Assembly: GCA_946902985.2 (NCBI GenBank)
Contig: OX336389.2
Coordinates: 169,146,704 to 169,210,703 of the forward strand
Source: Meconema thalassinum
Taxonomy: Eukaryota > Arthropoda > Insecta > Orthoptera > Tettigoniidae
Direction: 5' to 3'
DNA: 64,000 bases
The translations under genes were made by a program, and so were the position numbers. The notes beneath the pieces were generated by a model, which saw nothing but the letters and a program-made list of their open reading frames with translations, was not told where the DNA came from and did no database searches. Of this stretch, positions 35,118 to 45,530 are shown in pieces; position 1 is the first letter of the stretch, and every line of letters starts with the position of its first letter.

Positions 35118-35394
35118 TGGGAAAGTGATGGTGATAAAAGTTCCGAAGTTGGTACTTCTGATGACGATGAATGAAGTGTTTGTGTACATTTATTTGTATT
35201 TTTAATCGTTTGATGTGTGTTATTTTAGGACGACTTCAAAACTGTTGGAAACTATTTTGGATAAATGCTATTCTGTTTATTTAGTTAAGATAGTAAATAA
35301 TTTCGAGTAAAAAAAATTTTATTTTTTATTTTGTTCTTCAAAATCAGGGTGCGGGTCTTATTCGGGGACGGGTCGTATTCGAGTAAATACGGTA

Positions 35395-35890
35395 CTACCT
35401 GTACATTTTCATAAAAAATCAGAAGTGAAAAATTGCGGTGCGAGTATTATTTGAGCCATCCTAATTTCGAAGACGTCATTTGCCGACACACAACATACAG
35501 GGTGCCAGGAAATGTTCTCCGCATTGGCTACGTGCAGCTGCGAGAGGTTGCGTCATCAGTTTAGTTGGCAGCACAGTGTCCTTGATAGCGTGAAGGCCAC
35601 ATGTGTGGGCTGTACACCGTCGAAATTGTCAGTACGTATAGTTAGATTATTGGAAGAGTGCAACAGTATGTTATGAATGGCTTTGGAGAGTATAAAGTTT
35701 ACGGTTTGTTATGATACAAGCGACAGCTGTGCTGCCAACGTAACTGGTGACATAATCTCTCGCAGCAGCTTGTAGGCACTGCGGAGAACATTCCCTGGCG
35801 CCCTGTACAATGATGCATGTATCCACTAGATGGTGCTAGTGTGAGTTTGAGATTCAATCAGGCTAGGATACAATTAATAAATTCTGAAAT
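35395..35890 (+). repeat. Second pogo-like 5'-end remnant, split by a MITE
   Basis: The sequence around 35427-35475 (GGTGCGAGTATTATTTGAG) and around 35819-35842 (GTATCCACTAGATGGTGCTA) matches 13630-13680 and 13717-13735 of the pogo-like shell. It is a diverged copy of the element's 5' end lying beside the first. A 308-bp MITE at 35498-35805 interrupts it. Confidence 0.65.
35498..35805. mobile_element. TA-flanked MITE with ~85-bp inverted repeats
   Basis: The ends begin CAGGGTGCCAGGAAATG and, reverse-complemented on the right, CAGGGCGCCAGGGAATG. Similarity continues for about 85 bp. TA lies on each side (35496-35497 and 35806-35807), fitting a Tc1/mariner-mobilised MITE. There is no coding capacity. 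Confidence 0.85.
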
Positions 35891-37171
35891 ATCTTTTATA
35901 AAATCCTTTCCCTGTAACCTTGGTCCCAGAGTGTTTGAAAGAGCTCTAGAGGCATGAAGTGCAGTGGAGCCGATTACAACCGAATGTTTCCAAGCGTAAT
36001 CACGACCTCAGGATCAAAGTGGATCTTGACACATGTACTCTGAAGGTGCCTTCTAAAATCGTAACCGATCGTAACGACTAGCATTCGGTAACTACAAAGC
36101 CAGAGGATGCCCACTGTCTGTAAGGTCAAGGTGATATCACAACACACGCGTCATTTTCCTGATAGCATGGTGTCAGTAAACATGAAACAAGGGTTCAAGA
36201 CGGCTATGAAGAAACCTCGTTACAGGTTGTACACTCCAAAAGAAAAACTCCATATCATAAAAGATACACAAGAATAGTAAACTGTGCTGTGGAAAGAAAA
36301 TACAATGCAGATGAAAGCTGTATATGTGACTGGAAGAAAAATAAAACTCGCCTGGAACAAACAAGCAAACAATCGCCGGGCATTTCGTGAACGAAAAGCA
36401 AAGTTTCCGGAAATTGACGAGCAACTTTGTTTGGTTATGTAGTTACACGCAAAATGTGCCAGCTTAAAGCCATAGCAATAGCTATGGGGTAGCACACCTG
36501 CCTTTCACCCGGAGACCCAACACCATGCGACCTCCTTACATGGAATTTGAACCACTACACATGACAGTTCACTTTGAAAATCTCAAATGCATTAACCAGG
36601 ACTCGAACTTGATTTGCCTTGATGAGAGGCAAGCAAGTAGATCATTGCACCATCATGCCTCTATTGTACTTACAAGAAAAATGCACAGCACCCCACAATA
36701 AAAATCTACAACAAAATAAAAACTGAAATGTTTGTGTGGGATAAATGCTGTCGTAGTATTGGCAGTCCAGCAAGAGTCGCTGTATGTCATCTGGTTAGCA
36801 TGCGGCAACAAGGCTGCAGAATTGTGTTCTGCATTTGTAAGAAATTCCTCATAATAGTATTATAGTCGTATCCTAAAATCTATCAACTACCAATCATCTG
36901 CATATTATTCAGAACTAACAACAGAAGCAATAATTACTCGTACATCTTACACATAAAATAAATGCTGCTGGATTCCTTCTGCAGAGAGTTAGTGTACAAC
37001 ATAAAATTCTTCAAATTCTACTTCTATTTGGGGTGCTGCACAATTCCTTGTAGTGCAATAAAGGAAACAATCGTCTATCTAACCAATGCACATCTATGAG
37101 TTAGCTTATCTTCGTCACTTCCTCCTGCCTTTCAGTGAGTCACACAGGAGAAAAATGGCACTTAATATTAA
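35891..37171. other. Spacer with SINE-like heads at 36486-36665
   Basis: Mostly AT-rich without frames. On the minus strand at about 36590-36665 is a tRNA-like segment, with A-box-like GATGGTGCAATG and B box GTTCGAGTCC. A further tRNA-like piece (GTAGCACACCTGCCTTTCAC) is near 36488. Both are probably SINE remnants without clear boundaries. Confidence 0.4.
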
Positions 37172-37173
37172 TA

Positions 37174-38238
37174 CAGTAAAACTTCACTTATACGATTTTC
37201 AAGGGACCAAATGAAAAAAACGTATAAGCGTGAAAAACGCGTAAATGAAAGTCGCTAATAAAAACTGCAAAATGTATGTGACATTATGGGTTATACAGCG
37301 ACTTGGTGTTATATGCGACGCGGGCCCTCGCTCGATCCCGCCGCGAGCCGGTCCCCCGTCAAGCACTTTGCCGTAAAGCGCTTCTTGGCGCCACAAGTTT
37401 CCCTCCTTTGCAGTGTGCTTTAGCAGTGTGGGGTTCAGTTTAGCCAATTGTTCACGTCTTTAGTGCTCAGTGTGATGTTCCAATGCGATTTTCATTACGT
37501 GAACGTGTGTAAATACCTTCATAAAGTACAGGAAATCTTTCGCGAAAATGAGCTTAAAGACTATATTACAGTTGAAATACAGTCAATCGGTGGTGAGGAA
37601 CTTCAGAACGTAAATGACAATTTCATAAAGAGGTGCCAGCGATGTGTAGCAGTGAATGGCGAACATTTTCAGCACCAGCTGTGAACTACAGTATAGGCTA
37701 TAGGCCGCGCAAGCTAGGCATTACGGCAAAGTGCCTGGCGGGAGACAGGCCCGCAGCGCGGGCGAGCGGCGAGCGATGGCCCCCGTTAAGTGAACAACAG
37801 CAATCGTAATGCACTTCCTCTTCCTTTCACCCATGTTCACTGCTATCAAGGTTAACCACAACTGAAGCACCGAAGCAAGTGATGTTGTATTTCGCAACAC
37901 ACGCAATTCCGGCTGAACATAGCTTCAAGGTCGCTCTCGCCACAACATTGCGCCGCGCAAGGGATGGTTTCCGAGAAACGTACAGTGCGTGTCATAAGTT
38001 TCTGTCTCCAATATTTTTAGAGATTTTAGGTAGGGAAACCGTTGTAAACGTATAAACGACGCATTTTTCTCTTGGGGACGTAAGATATGATCGTATAAGC
38101 GTGAAAAACGAATAAATGTAAAACGTATATCGGAAATAAATTAACATGGAAAGTATAGGGATTTTGCCGGGACCAAGAAAAAAATCGTATAAGTGTAGAA
38201 AACGTATAAGTGTGAATCGTATAAAAGAAGTTTTACTG
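37174..38238 (-). mobile_element. Composite Tigger-like element, copy 1
   Basis: TA-flanked (37172-37173 and 38239-38240) with inverted ends CAGTAAAACTTC...TTATACGATT. On the minus strand an ATG at about 37836 opens MGERKRKCITIAVV, the start of a CENP-B/Jerky-type helix-turn-helix, but the frame soon runs into a second unit. That unit (about 37310-37775) has its own GC-rich ~65-bp inverted repeats around ACGGCAAAGTGC. It carries, on the plus strand, a C-terminal Tc1-like tail (NDNFIKRCQRCVAVNGEHFQ at 37614-37675). The same composite recurs inverted at 62033-63102, so it moved as one piece. Confidence 0.8.
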
Positions 38239-38362
38239 TATTTGGAAGTAACTTCCAGTGCCTACTGACAGGAAACATTTTTCACGTGGGCTTCTATCGG
38301 GAAATAATTTATTCGAACAAATTGTGGTTGAACGTTAACCCGCCATCTTTGATCATTCCCTT

Positions 38363-39003
38363 GAGAATTGTGGGAGATAAAAACCCCTAGTGAATATCAA
38401 CTTAGAACATGTTTTCTAATTAAAACATGTTAGAGATTGGCATAAGTAATGATGCCTTCATCAGCGAAATTAATATTGGAAAAAAAAAACTGCCTAACAT
38501 AAGATCATCCTATTGCAAGAAACCGTGGTAGTATTTATTTTTGAAGTTTTTTAAAAATAATCCGTTAAGAGAGTAAAAGAAAAGAAACAAGAAAAGGATA
38601 TCCGTAAAAGGTGCATTAAAATAATTTAGAAACCGACATGGTGCTTAAATGAAATAAAAACGATATAAATCTAAATTATGCAATCAAATGAAGAGAATAT
38701 AGTGCAGTCAAATAAAATATTCAAATATACAAATCTTCTGCAAAAGGAAATACTGTACTGGAAGTCATTACGGATGGGTATATATGACATTTCAGCTATG
38801 GTGGTTAGTAATGATAGCTTCTAGTATCTCTACTGTGACAATCACTTGTAATCCAGCCAGTGCCTACGAATGAAAATTGTATTGGGCAGTTTTCTTTTTC
38901 AATATTAATTTTGCTGATAAAGGCATTATTGTTTATGCAGAAACATTTATCTCTAACATGTTTTAATTTTAAAAAATGTTCTAAGTTGACTCCCACAATT
39001 CAA
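38363..39003. repeat. Inverted repeat (fold-back element), arms ~135 bp
   Basis: The arm 38363-38498 is the imperfect reverse complement of 38881-39003. Shared blocks include GAATTGTGGGAG, CAACTTAGAACAT, AAAACATGTTAGAGAT and AATTAATATTG. Between the arms is AT-rich DNA without coding capacity. A long-TIR MITE or fold-back element is likely; the target duplication is not clear. Confidence 0.65.
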
Positions 39004-39831
39004 AAGAAGTCAATAGTCTAATATTCTAAAATATTCGACTTTCATGTTGAATGTTTTTGCTTACTACATTCCCTCGAGTACACCGAGTTCCAAATAATGA
39101 AAAGGGTGTATCCTTTCTTAAAAACAATTGATTGCTACACAAAAATTGTAGAAATTATGATTTACTGTTGATGAGTGGGTAAATGGTAATTCAAAGGAAT
39201 AACACATGTTGGTTTTTAAAATCAAAATTTGAATGGGAAGACTTTTGGGACCACTAGATTTGAAAGATGAAACCAGTAAAACAGTTCTTCCAGAAATGAT
39301 AGATCAAAGTTTCACTGTATAAAAAATATATATTTAATATAAACAACACGATTTCAGCCTACACGTGGGATTCAGAGCCTTCAATTTCCATAATCCACTG
39401 ATAATCAATGTAGTTTTAACAATGTACTGTAGATGTTCCAGCCAAGTAAAATACAGCAGTTTATAGAAGTTTTAAAGGAAATATAAGAGAGAGCTTCCCT
39501 AAAAGAAACATTTCAAAAATACATATAACATATTAATTTCATTTAATATTCACACTATATTTCAATATAGAATTGTTGAAAAATCCATGGTGCATGCACT
39601 TAAAATATTTACAATGACTACAAGTGTAAAAACCAGATCGTTATTAAATAGAACATTCTTCTTGAAAAAGAAAGACATAACAACTGTGGAAACTTTTGAT
39701 AACATCTCTTGAGTGATCTTAAGAACTTCCTTAGGATCTCAAGATTCTTTATCAACTGACACCAAACTGTGGAGCATGTACGATGGAAAAAAATGTATCT
39801 GTTTTTCTACACTTCAATATATTTCCTATGG
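39004..39831. other. Unassigned AT-rich DNA
   Basis: No frame or repeat that I can support. Confidence 0.4.
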
Positions 39832-39833
39832 TA

Positions 39834-40517
39834 AAGTGCGTTCGCTTACGGGTGGGGTGGGGGAAGCCTCGCTTGCCTGGCACTAGCCACGCGCAGGGCT
39901 AGTCAACGTTGAGGAGGCGTCAATCAGTTGTAAGCCAGCCAACTGTGCAGCGCGTGTGTAGCGCAGTGATTAACAATGCAACAGGGAAAATACCCGCTTA
40001 AACAGAGAGTTTTTATGTACGATACATATCTAATAACGGAGTCATGTACAGTAGAGAGGTGTGAAAACTATTTGCAGTGAAATATCCATGTGCTCCAATT
40101 CCGGGTAGAGAAACAGTTAAGACGACTTGTTAACAAACTAAGGACAAGAGGATCGCTAAATGCTTTAATTCCTAAGCAAAAACGGAGCGTACTGACGGAG
40201 GAAAACATTGGTGAAATCAGTGCATCATTCACACGCTCTCCGAATAAATCTCTAAGACATGTTTCAAAGGACGTTAGTGTTTTGGAAACATCCATTTTAA
40301 CTGCCACTAGACTTACCCGTGTGAACCGTAATTTTATTAAACGATGTCAAAACTGTGTGGCAGCAGACGGAAATCACTTCCAACTTCGCCTAAAACAAGG
40401 TAAGTACTGCATAGACTAATTAATTAATTAATGTCTGATTCCCGCCCGCAAACGATAGCGTAGCTAGTGCCCGGAAAGCGATGCTTCCCCTGGCCCCACC
40501 CGTAAGCGAACGCACTG
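39834..40517 (+). mobile_element. Tc1-type non-autonomous element with ~55-bp inverted repeats
   Basis: TA-flanked (39832-39833 and 40518-40519). The ends share AGTGCGTTCGCTTACGGGTG, and the similarity continues through GGGGAAGC and GGCACTAGC for about 55 bp. The interior carries parts of the two ends of a transposase but not the middle. Confidence 0.85.
40090..40419 (+). pseudogene. Internally deleted Tc1-like transposase (HTH plus C-terminal tail)
   Basis: The 109-codon frame joins an N-terminal helix-turn-helix (QLRRLVNKLRTRGSLN, RSVLTEENIGEI, SPNKSLRHVSKDV) directly to a C-terminal tail (NRNFIKRCQNCVAADGNHFQ). This combination matches an arthropod Tc1-like family whose DNA-binding part is catalogued as DUF4817. 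The whole DDE catalytic region is deleted in frame. The product could bind the ends but not cut DNA. Confidence 0.75.
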
Positions 40518-40703
40518 TACATAAAGTAGGCTTATGCTCCAGAAAGTATAAATAAATATAATATAATTTCACTGGAATTTATCTGCATAGCAGAGCTATT
40601 AATTATTTTGCACATATACAAGATATAATGTAACTGGCTTTTGAAGAGGAACTGGGAACCCTCCCCTCAAGTATTGCACCATTTCATCTTGCACCAACTT
40701 CCC

Positions 40704-40943
40704 TCATCTAATGCAGGCCTTAGGTTTACTGCTTTGAGATTCAGAAGCTCCCGCTTCCACTAGACAGCATACTACCCGTGGGATCTGAGAGAGTCGGGTC
40801 CGCAACCTGCTCGGTACAGGATCCGTCTGACTGTAGAAGGTAGGGCGACCTCCTTTCTCGACATATTTCACCCTTCCATCAGAAACATTCATTGTGAGAA
40901 TTGCTCCATCTTCATAACGTACTTGAACTTCACCCGAGGGCAA
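40704..40943 (-). CDS. PLK4: PLK4 (SAK kinase) terminal exon: polo box 3 and C-terminus
   Basis: The minus-strand exon begins after an acceptor with a strong pyrimidine tract (TTTTTCTTATAG) and runs 79 codons to a stop. It encodes LPSGEVQVRYEDGAILTM then DGRVKYVEKGGRPTFYSQ and PSRLRTRLSQIP. This matches the pattern of the last polo box of PLK4: L-x-SG-x-V-x-V-x-(F/Y)-x-DG, then a strand pair, then a basic helix. PLK4 drives centriole duplication, and the last polo box contributes to regulation of the kinase. Joining to the exon at 51230-51379 is in phase 0. The short tail after IPRVV is lineage-specific or unrecognised. No poly(A) signal could be fixed downstream. Confidence 0.8.
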   Translation of the reverse strand: MPSGEVQVRYEDGAILTMNVSDGRVKYVEKGGRPTFYSQTDPVPSRLRTRLSQIPRVVCCLVEAGASESQSSKPKACIR

Positions 40944-41170
40944 CTATAAGAAAAACAAAGTTGAGCAATAAAACATTAAACTGCTACCTCATTATACAAA
41001 AACTTCTACAATTTATCAACGCAGGCAACAGCTATGAGTAGAGATCGTAATAGATGCAAAATTTGTCCAAAACTTGTCCCTTCTCCATGTTTATTCCTTC
41101 TTTTCCTGTCCAAAGATTGTTTGCAAGTCCACCTCTTGTATTCTACTATACAAACTTAAGACAGTCATAT

Positions 41171-42679
41171 TCATCATCATCATCTTGTACAGTTTCCAGC
41201 CCCAGGCTGGGTCTGTTTGGAACATAAGCCTCGCCACTTAGTTCTTTCTTCCCACCACCTCTACGCTGTCACTCTGGTCCAGTCCTCGCCTCTCTTCTTG
41301 ACACATTCCTCCACTCCTTTCAGCCATCTATCTCTTTGTCTTCCCCTTGGTCGTTTCTTCTGCATCTGCATCTCATGTATCCTCTTGGGAATCTTCTTCT
41401 CATCCATTCTCTTTAAGTGTCCATACCACCTCAGTCTTAATGTCTCAATCCTACCTTGCAAGATCTCCTCTTTCACCATTTCCCTGACCTTTTCATTCCT
41501 CACCCTGTCTCTTCTTGTTACTCCGATCCTACTTCGCAGGAACTTCATTTCACCTGCCTGTATTCTGCTTATGTCTCTTTTCTTCATTGTCCACGTTTCT
41601 GAAGCATAGGTCAGTATCGGGATATAGTAGCTTCTGCATAACACTTCCTTGCTTTTTTGTGGGACATCTTTATTCCACACTAAGCTCCTAATGCTTCTCA
41701 GAAATGCTTCTGCCTGTCTACCACGTTCCGTAATCTCTTTGTCATTTCTCCCATTTTCCTCCACTATACTTCCCAAGTACTTGAAACTTTCCACCTTCTT
41801 CAGCTGTCCACCTCCAAGTGTTATCCCACTCATTGGTCTGTCCTTTTTCCTGGTCGTTAACAGGATCTCACATTTACTGATGTTGAACTTCCATCCGTAC
41901 TCTCCCACTGTTTCTTCCCAAGCCTTCAGTTGCTCCTGAATTTCCTCCTCCTTGTTTCCCCAGACCATGAGATCATCTGCAAACACCATTGCTTTCATCT
42001 TATCTTCTCCTATCTTTCCTTCTATCCTTGTCATTACCTCGTCCATAACCACAATAAAGAGAAGGGGTGACAGCGCACTACCCTGTTTCAGGCCACTCAT
42101 TTGTCTGAACCAGTCTGTTCTTTCCCCTCCAACTTTCACACAACTCACATTTCCACAATACATCTCCTTCACTCTGCCTACAGTCCCTGTTTCCACTCCC
42201 ATGTTTTCCATTGCTCCCCAAACCTTCTCCCTACACACACTATCATAGGCCTTTTCGATGTCCAGGAAGGCCATCAACAGATCCTCTCCAAATTCGTAGT
42301 GGTGTTCCTGGAGCTGTCTCACTGAAAATATGAGATCCACTGTTGATCTCCCAGGTCTGAATCCATACTGCTCCTCTCTCAATTTTCTCTCCACTTTGGC
42401 TCGTATTCTACTTTCTAATATCTTTTCATATATCTTGGCACAGTGTGGTATGAGTGTGACTCCCCTGTAATTTCTGCATTCCTTTCTGCTTCCTTTCTTA
42501 AATATTGGGACAATTAATCCTTTCTTCCAATCTTCTGGGGTCTTTTTCTCCTTCCATATCACCCTCATCACACGGTACAGCCACTGTTTCCCAACCTCCT
42601 CTGCTGCCTTCACCATTTCAACACTCACTTCGTCCACACCCGGTGCCCTTCCTCCTTTCATGTTGTCTATAGCCATCTC
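41171..42679 (-). mobile_element. 5'-truncated RTE-type LINE, copy 2
   Basis: Same family as 31432-33111, diverged from it, ending in a (TGA)n tail (41171-41183). A 9-bp duplication with one mismatch, CAGTCATAT (41162-41170) and CAGTTATAT (42680-42688), brackets it. It lies in the last PLK4 intron, in the same orientation as the gene. Confidence 0.9.
41261..42676 (-). CDS. RTE-type reverse transcriptase (partial, open)
   Basis: 471 codons without a stop. It shows RAPGVDEVSVEM, RNYRGVTLI, YGFRPGRSTVDLIF, AFLDIEKAYDSV, LKQGSALSPLLF and FADDLMVWG in the RT order, then LRWYGHLKRMDEKKIPKR and RPRGRQRDRW at the C-terminus. Endonuclease and extreme N-terminal parts are missing through 5' truncation. 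The frame is open, so decay has been slight, but the protein cannot retrotranspose alone. Confidence 0.92.
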   Translation of the reverse strand: MAIDNMKGGRAPGVDEVSVEMVKAAEEVGKQWLYRVMRVIWKEKKTPEDWKKGLIVPIFKKGSRKECRNYRGVTLIPHCAKIYEKILESRIRAKVERKLREEQYGFRPGRSTVDLIFSVRQLQEHHYEFGEDLLMAFLDIEKAYDSVCREKVWGAMENMGVETGTVGRVKEMYCGNVSCVKVGGERTDWFRQMSGLKQGSALSPLLFIVVMDEVMTRIEGKIGEDKMKAMVFADDLMVWGNKEEEIQEQLKAWEETVGEYGWKFNISKCEILLTTRKKDRPMSGITLGGGQLKKVESFKYLGSIVEENGRNDKEITERGRQAEAFLRSIRSLVWNKDVPQKSKEVLCRSYYIPILTYASETWTMKKRDISRIQAGEMKFLRSRIGVTRRDRVRNEKVREMVKEEILQGRIETLRLRWYGHLKRMDEKKIPKRIHEMQMQKKRPRGRQRDRWLKGVEECVKKRGEDWTRVTA

Positions 42680-42729
42680 CAGTTATATAATATATAATAT
42701 ATATATTTTTTATATTTTTTTTCCATGAC

Positions 42730-42899
42730 CAGGGTGCTGCCTAACTGTCAGACAGTTACTCAATTGTCTTCATCAGGTTGAGTGCACCCCATTCCAGCCT
42801 TCACGTCAGTTTCTAAATTCCCTGAAGGAGCTGGGAATCAAACGCAGGGCCTCCGGGTGAGAGGCAGACGTATTACACCAACACCACGACGCCGGCACA
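42730..42899 (-). repeat. tRNA-like SINE
   Basis: On the minus strand the head reads GGCGTCGTGGTGTTGGTGTA (A-box-like), TCTCACCCGGAGG, then B box GTTTGATTCCC, with a body of about 100 bp toward an AT-rich tail. Boundaries are approximate. Confidence 0.6.
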
Positions 42900-43432
42900 A
42901 TTGTGTTTATACTATTTAGGGTGCTTATCACTCAAGCATCTCACAGTAGTAGTAGCCACACATCTGCATTAGTGGTGAAGGGCCATGACTCTTTCTGGGT
43001 TTTTGTAGCGGTAGTTGGTTGTCTTTTTGATTTGATTTACCTGGATATGTCATCCTGGTAATGTGCGTGATAAATAATCACGTGTGAATGGTTTTCTTAG
43101 ATAGGAGCTTTTACTTCCTGCCTACTAAAATTGGGCATAAATATCTGTTGGTCAATGGAACTTGAAAAGATGCGAGCATGCGCAACAGTAGTAATGCAGT
43201 TGGCAAAACGCATGTCTTGCTATAGGCTCGTGACACCAATCTTATTTCTGGGCGTGTGCTCACAATACAAACTCCCGCAGCTTCCAAAGCGGTGCTCGAA
43301 TGACTGCTAAAGGAAATTATATATTACCATACCCCAAACTCAGTAGATTTTGCAGAACAAGACTACACTCAAGATGGCAGCTGTCAGTGCCAGGATGTGA
43401 ACCTTGGATTACCAAATGACATGGAGTGTGGC
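42900..43432. other. Intronic spacer
   Basis: No frame of note. A weak B-box-like GGTTCACATCC on the minus strand near 43400 may be a SINE remnant. Confidence 0.35.
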
Positions 43433-43436
43433 TTAA

Positions 43437-44270
43437 GGGGAGGCTCAACTGAAATATTTAACTTCTCTCCTACTGCATCGATCTCAAATTAATTTTGTGA
43501 TCATATATATCACGTAAAGATGTCTAAGGTTTGAAGGCCATAACCTGAATGGTTTTTTAATTATTAATTTTTAAAATGGTTTTTAATGGCATTTTTGAAA
43601 ACCAACTTTTGGTACTCAGATATCAATTTTTATAATTCAATTTCTTCAGACACAGTAACAGGACATAGTTTAAGAGTTCTGTGCATTTATTTTATAAGAA
43701 TGTTTGTTTAATTACCCTTAGTTCATTTTTCAAATTTCAAATTATTTCTTTTTCTCAAATAATTTGTACATAACTGTCATAAAATATCATTGATACTGTA
43801 TATCATTTAATATTAATGCACAGAAGTATGCAAATACCTCATGACAACTTCCTGCAAAAATTTCACTGAGACTGGTTAATATTTAGGATTAAACAGTAGG
43901 TATTGAAGTTAGAAAAACAAACTTTCAGGAAAATAGATTTTAATAAAATGTTAACTAGTTCAAGACACCCATTAAAATTCCCCAGGACCATATCTTTAGC
44001 AAAGAGCCAACTGTGGAATAAAAATTATCTGATTGGTGAGAAGATGGTCGTGTTTGATGGTGATAACATCAAATACTATCTTTGACAGCTGTCAGTGTGC
44101 CACGCCCCCCCCCCCCTCCCCCCCTCATGCAGTCCATATATCACATATTATTTTGATTCATTCGAATAGAACCAAATCTTTCTGGGATCTAAGAGAAAAC
44201 ACTCCAAGGGTCAGAAATGGCCAATAAAAATTCTTTGAAAAAAATTGAAGTTTTGGGGTGGAGTCTCCCC
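43437..44270. mobile_element. TTAA-flanked non-autonomous element (piggyBac-type?)
   Basis: Ends GGGGAGGCTCAACT and, reverse-complemented, GGGGAGACTCCACC are inverted repeats. They are flanked by TTAA at 43433-43436 and 44271-44274. The 834-bp interior is AT-rich and contains a C-rich run near 44104-44125. TTAA duplication points to piggyBac, though Kolobok-type elements share it. Confidence 0.7.
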
Positions 44271-44602
44271 TTAAGACTGCTTGGCTACACTGGTAGGTGA
44301 AGGAGTGACTCACAATTATACGTGCACTAGTAAGAAGGGATGACCAAGTATTTCTAATGGTTGTTGTAATGTGAGCTTAACCTCAAACATGAATGTTGTT
44401 CAGTCCATTCGGTCAATACATTAAGCTTTTAAAATGATGACTTTTAATTTAACATTTGTACATGTTTCGTATGTTATGCAAAACATTCTAGTTTTTCTGC
44501 ACACCATCACACATACAGGATTTTATCATTTCAAATGATCTTGTCGACTTCGTCGTTATGGTTGGGGTCCATCGTTATGCGTTACGGACACGGAGACGGA
44601 CG

Positions 44603-44731
44603 TGACGTCATGCAGCCGTGCGGGAAGTGACGTCATGCAGCTGCGCGGGAACGTGACGTCATGCTCACGCGGGGAGCGAGCGGGAACGTGACGTCATGCT
44701 CACGCGGGGAGTGAGCGGGAACGTGACGTCA
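44603..44731. promoter_or_regulatory. Five TGACGTCA (CRE-like) palindromes in GC-rich tandem units
   Basis: Perfect TGACGTCA octamers at 44603, 44628, 44654, 44689 and 44724. They lie within short GC-rich units such as GGGAACGTGACGTCATGC. The octamer is the classic CREB/ATF site. Whether it is bound here is unknown; two more occur in element B (50810 and 50864). Confidence 0.6.
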
Positions 44732-44835
44732 TGCTCACGCGGGGAGCAAGAAGCAGACGATAATGATTATTGGAGTCTGTTGAAAGAGGCCTGGCGTCGA
44801 GTGACCTGGGGCTTTGAGCGAGGCGAACACAAGAA

Positions 44836-45530
44836 TACAGGGTGACTTCTAAAGAGATATACAAGATGCCATATAAAAATACAGGGTGCCTCCTAAAGAG
44901 GTGTGCAGGATATCAGAGCAAAATACAGTACAAGATGCCAGATAACAATACAGGGTGACTCCTAAAGAGATATACAAGATGCCAGATAAGAATACAAGGT
45001 GACTCTTAAAGAGGTGTACAAAATGGCAGAGAAGAATACAGGGTGACTCCTAAAGAGGTGCACAAGATGTCAGACAAGAATACAGGGTGCCTCCTAAAGA
45101 GGTGTGCAGGATGTCAGAGCAAAATACAGTACAAGATGCCAGATAAGAATATAGGGTGACTCATAAAGAGATATACAAGATGCCAGATAAGAATACAAGG
45201 TGACTCTTAAAGAGGTGTACAAGATGGCAGAGAAGAATACAGGGTGACTCCTAAAGAGGTGCACAAGATGTCAGACAAGAATACAGGGTGACTCCTAAAG
45301 AGATATACAAGATGCCAGTTAAGAATACAGGGTGCTTCCTAAAGGGTGTGCAGGATGTCAGAGCAAATTACAGGGTGACACTTAACGAGGTGTACAGTAT
45401 GTTAGATTCAATTAAAAAAACAGGGTGACCCTTAAAGAGGTTTGCGATGTATCAGATTTAAATAATGGGTGACTCTTAAAGAGTTGTAAAAGATGTCAGA
45501 CTCAAATACAGGGTGACCCTTAAAGAGGTG
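44836..45530. repeat. Tandem array, ~44-bp unit, about 15 copies
   Basis: Units follow ACAGGGTGACTCCTAAAGAG then ATATACAAGATGCCAGATAAGAAT, with variants (GGTGTGCAGGATGTCAGAGC) that alternate in blocks. Drift increases at the right end. No unit encodes a stable frame. Confidence 0.9.

Larger units (their letters stand above)
13575..35392 (+). mobile_element. Pogo/Tigger-like DNA transposon, outer shell of a nest
   Basis: The ends are inverted repeats flanked by TA: CCGTATATACTCGAATACCA at 13575 and, reverse-complemented, CCGTATTTACTCGAATACGA ending at 35392. TA lies at 13573-13574 and 35393-35394. Everything from 13828 to 34740 is a later insertion, leaving about 905 bp of element. Its frame begins with ATG at 13808, is cut by the insertion, and resumes at 34741 with a pogo-type helix-turn-helix and the transposase C-terminus. 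Most of the catalytic domain was deleted. Confidence 0.85.

Noticed and set aside
44836..45530. CRISPR-like array
   Set aside because: Units are directly tandem without unique spacers, in eukaryotic transposon DNA.
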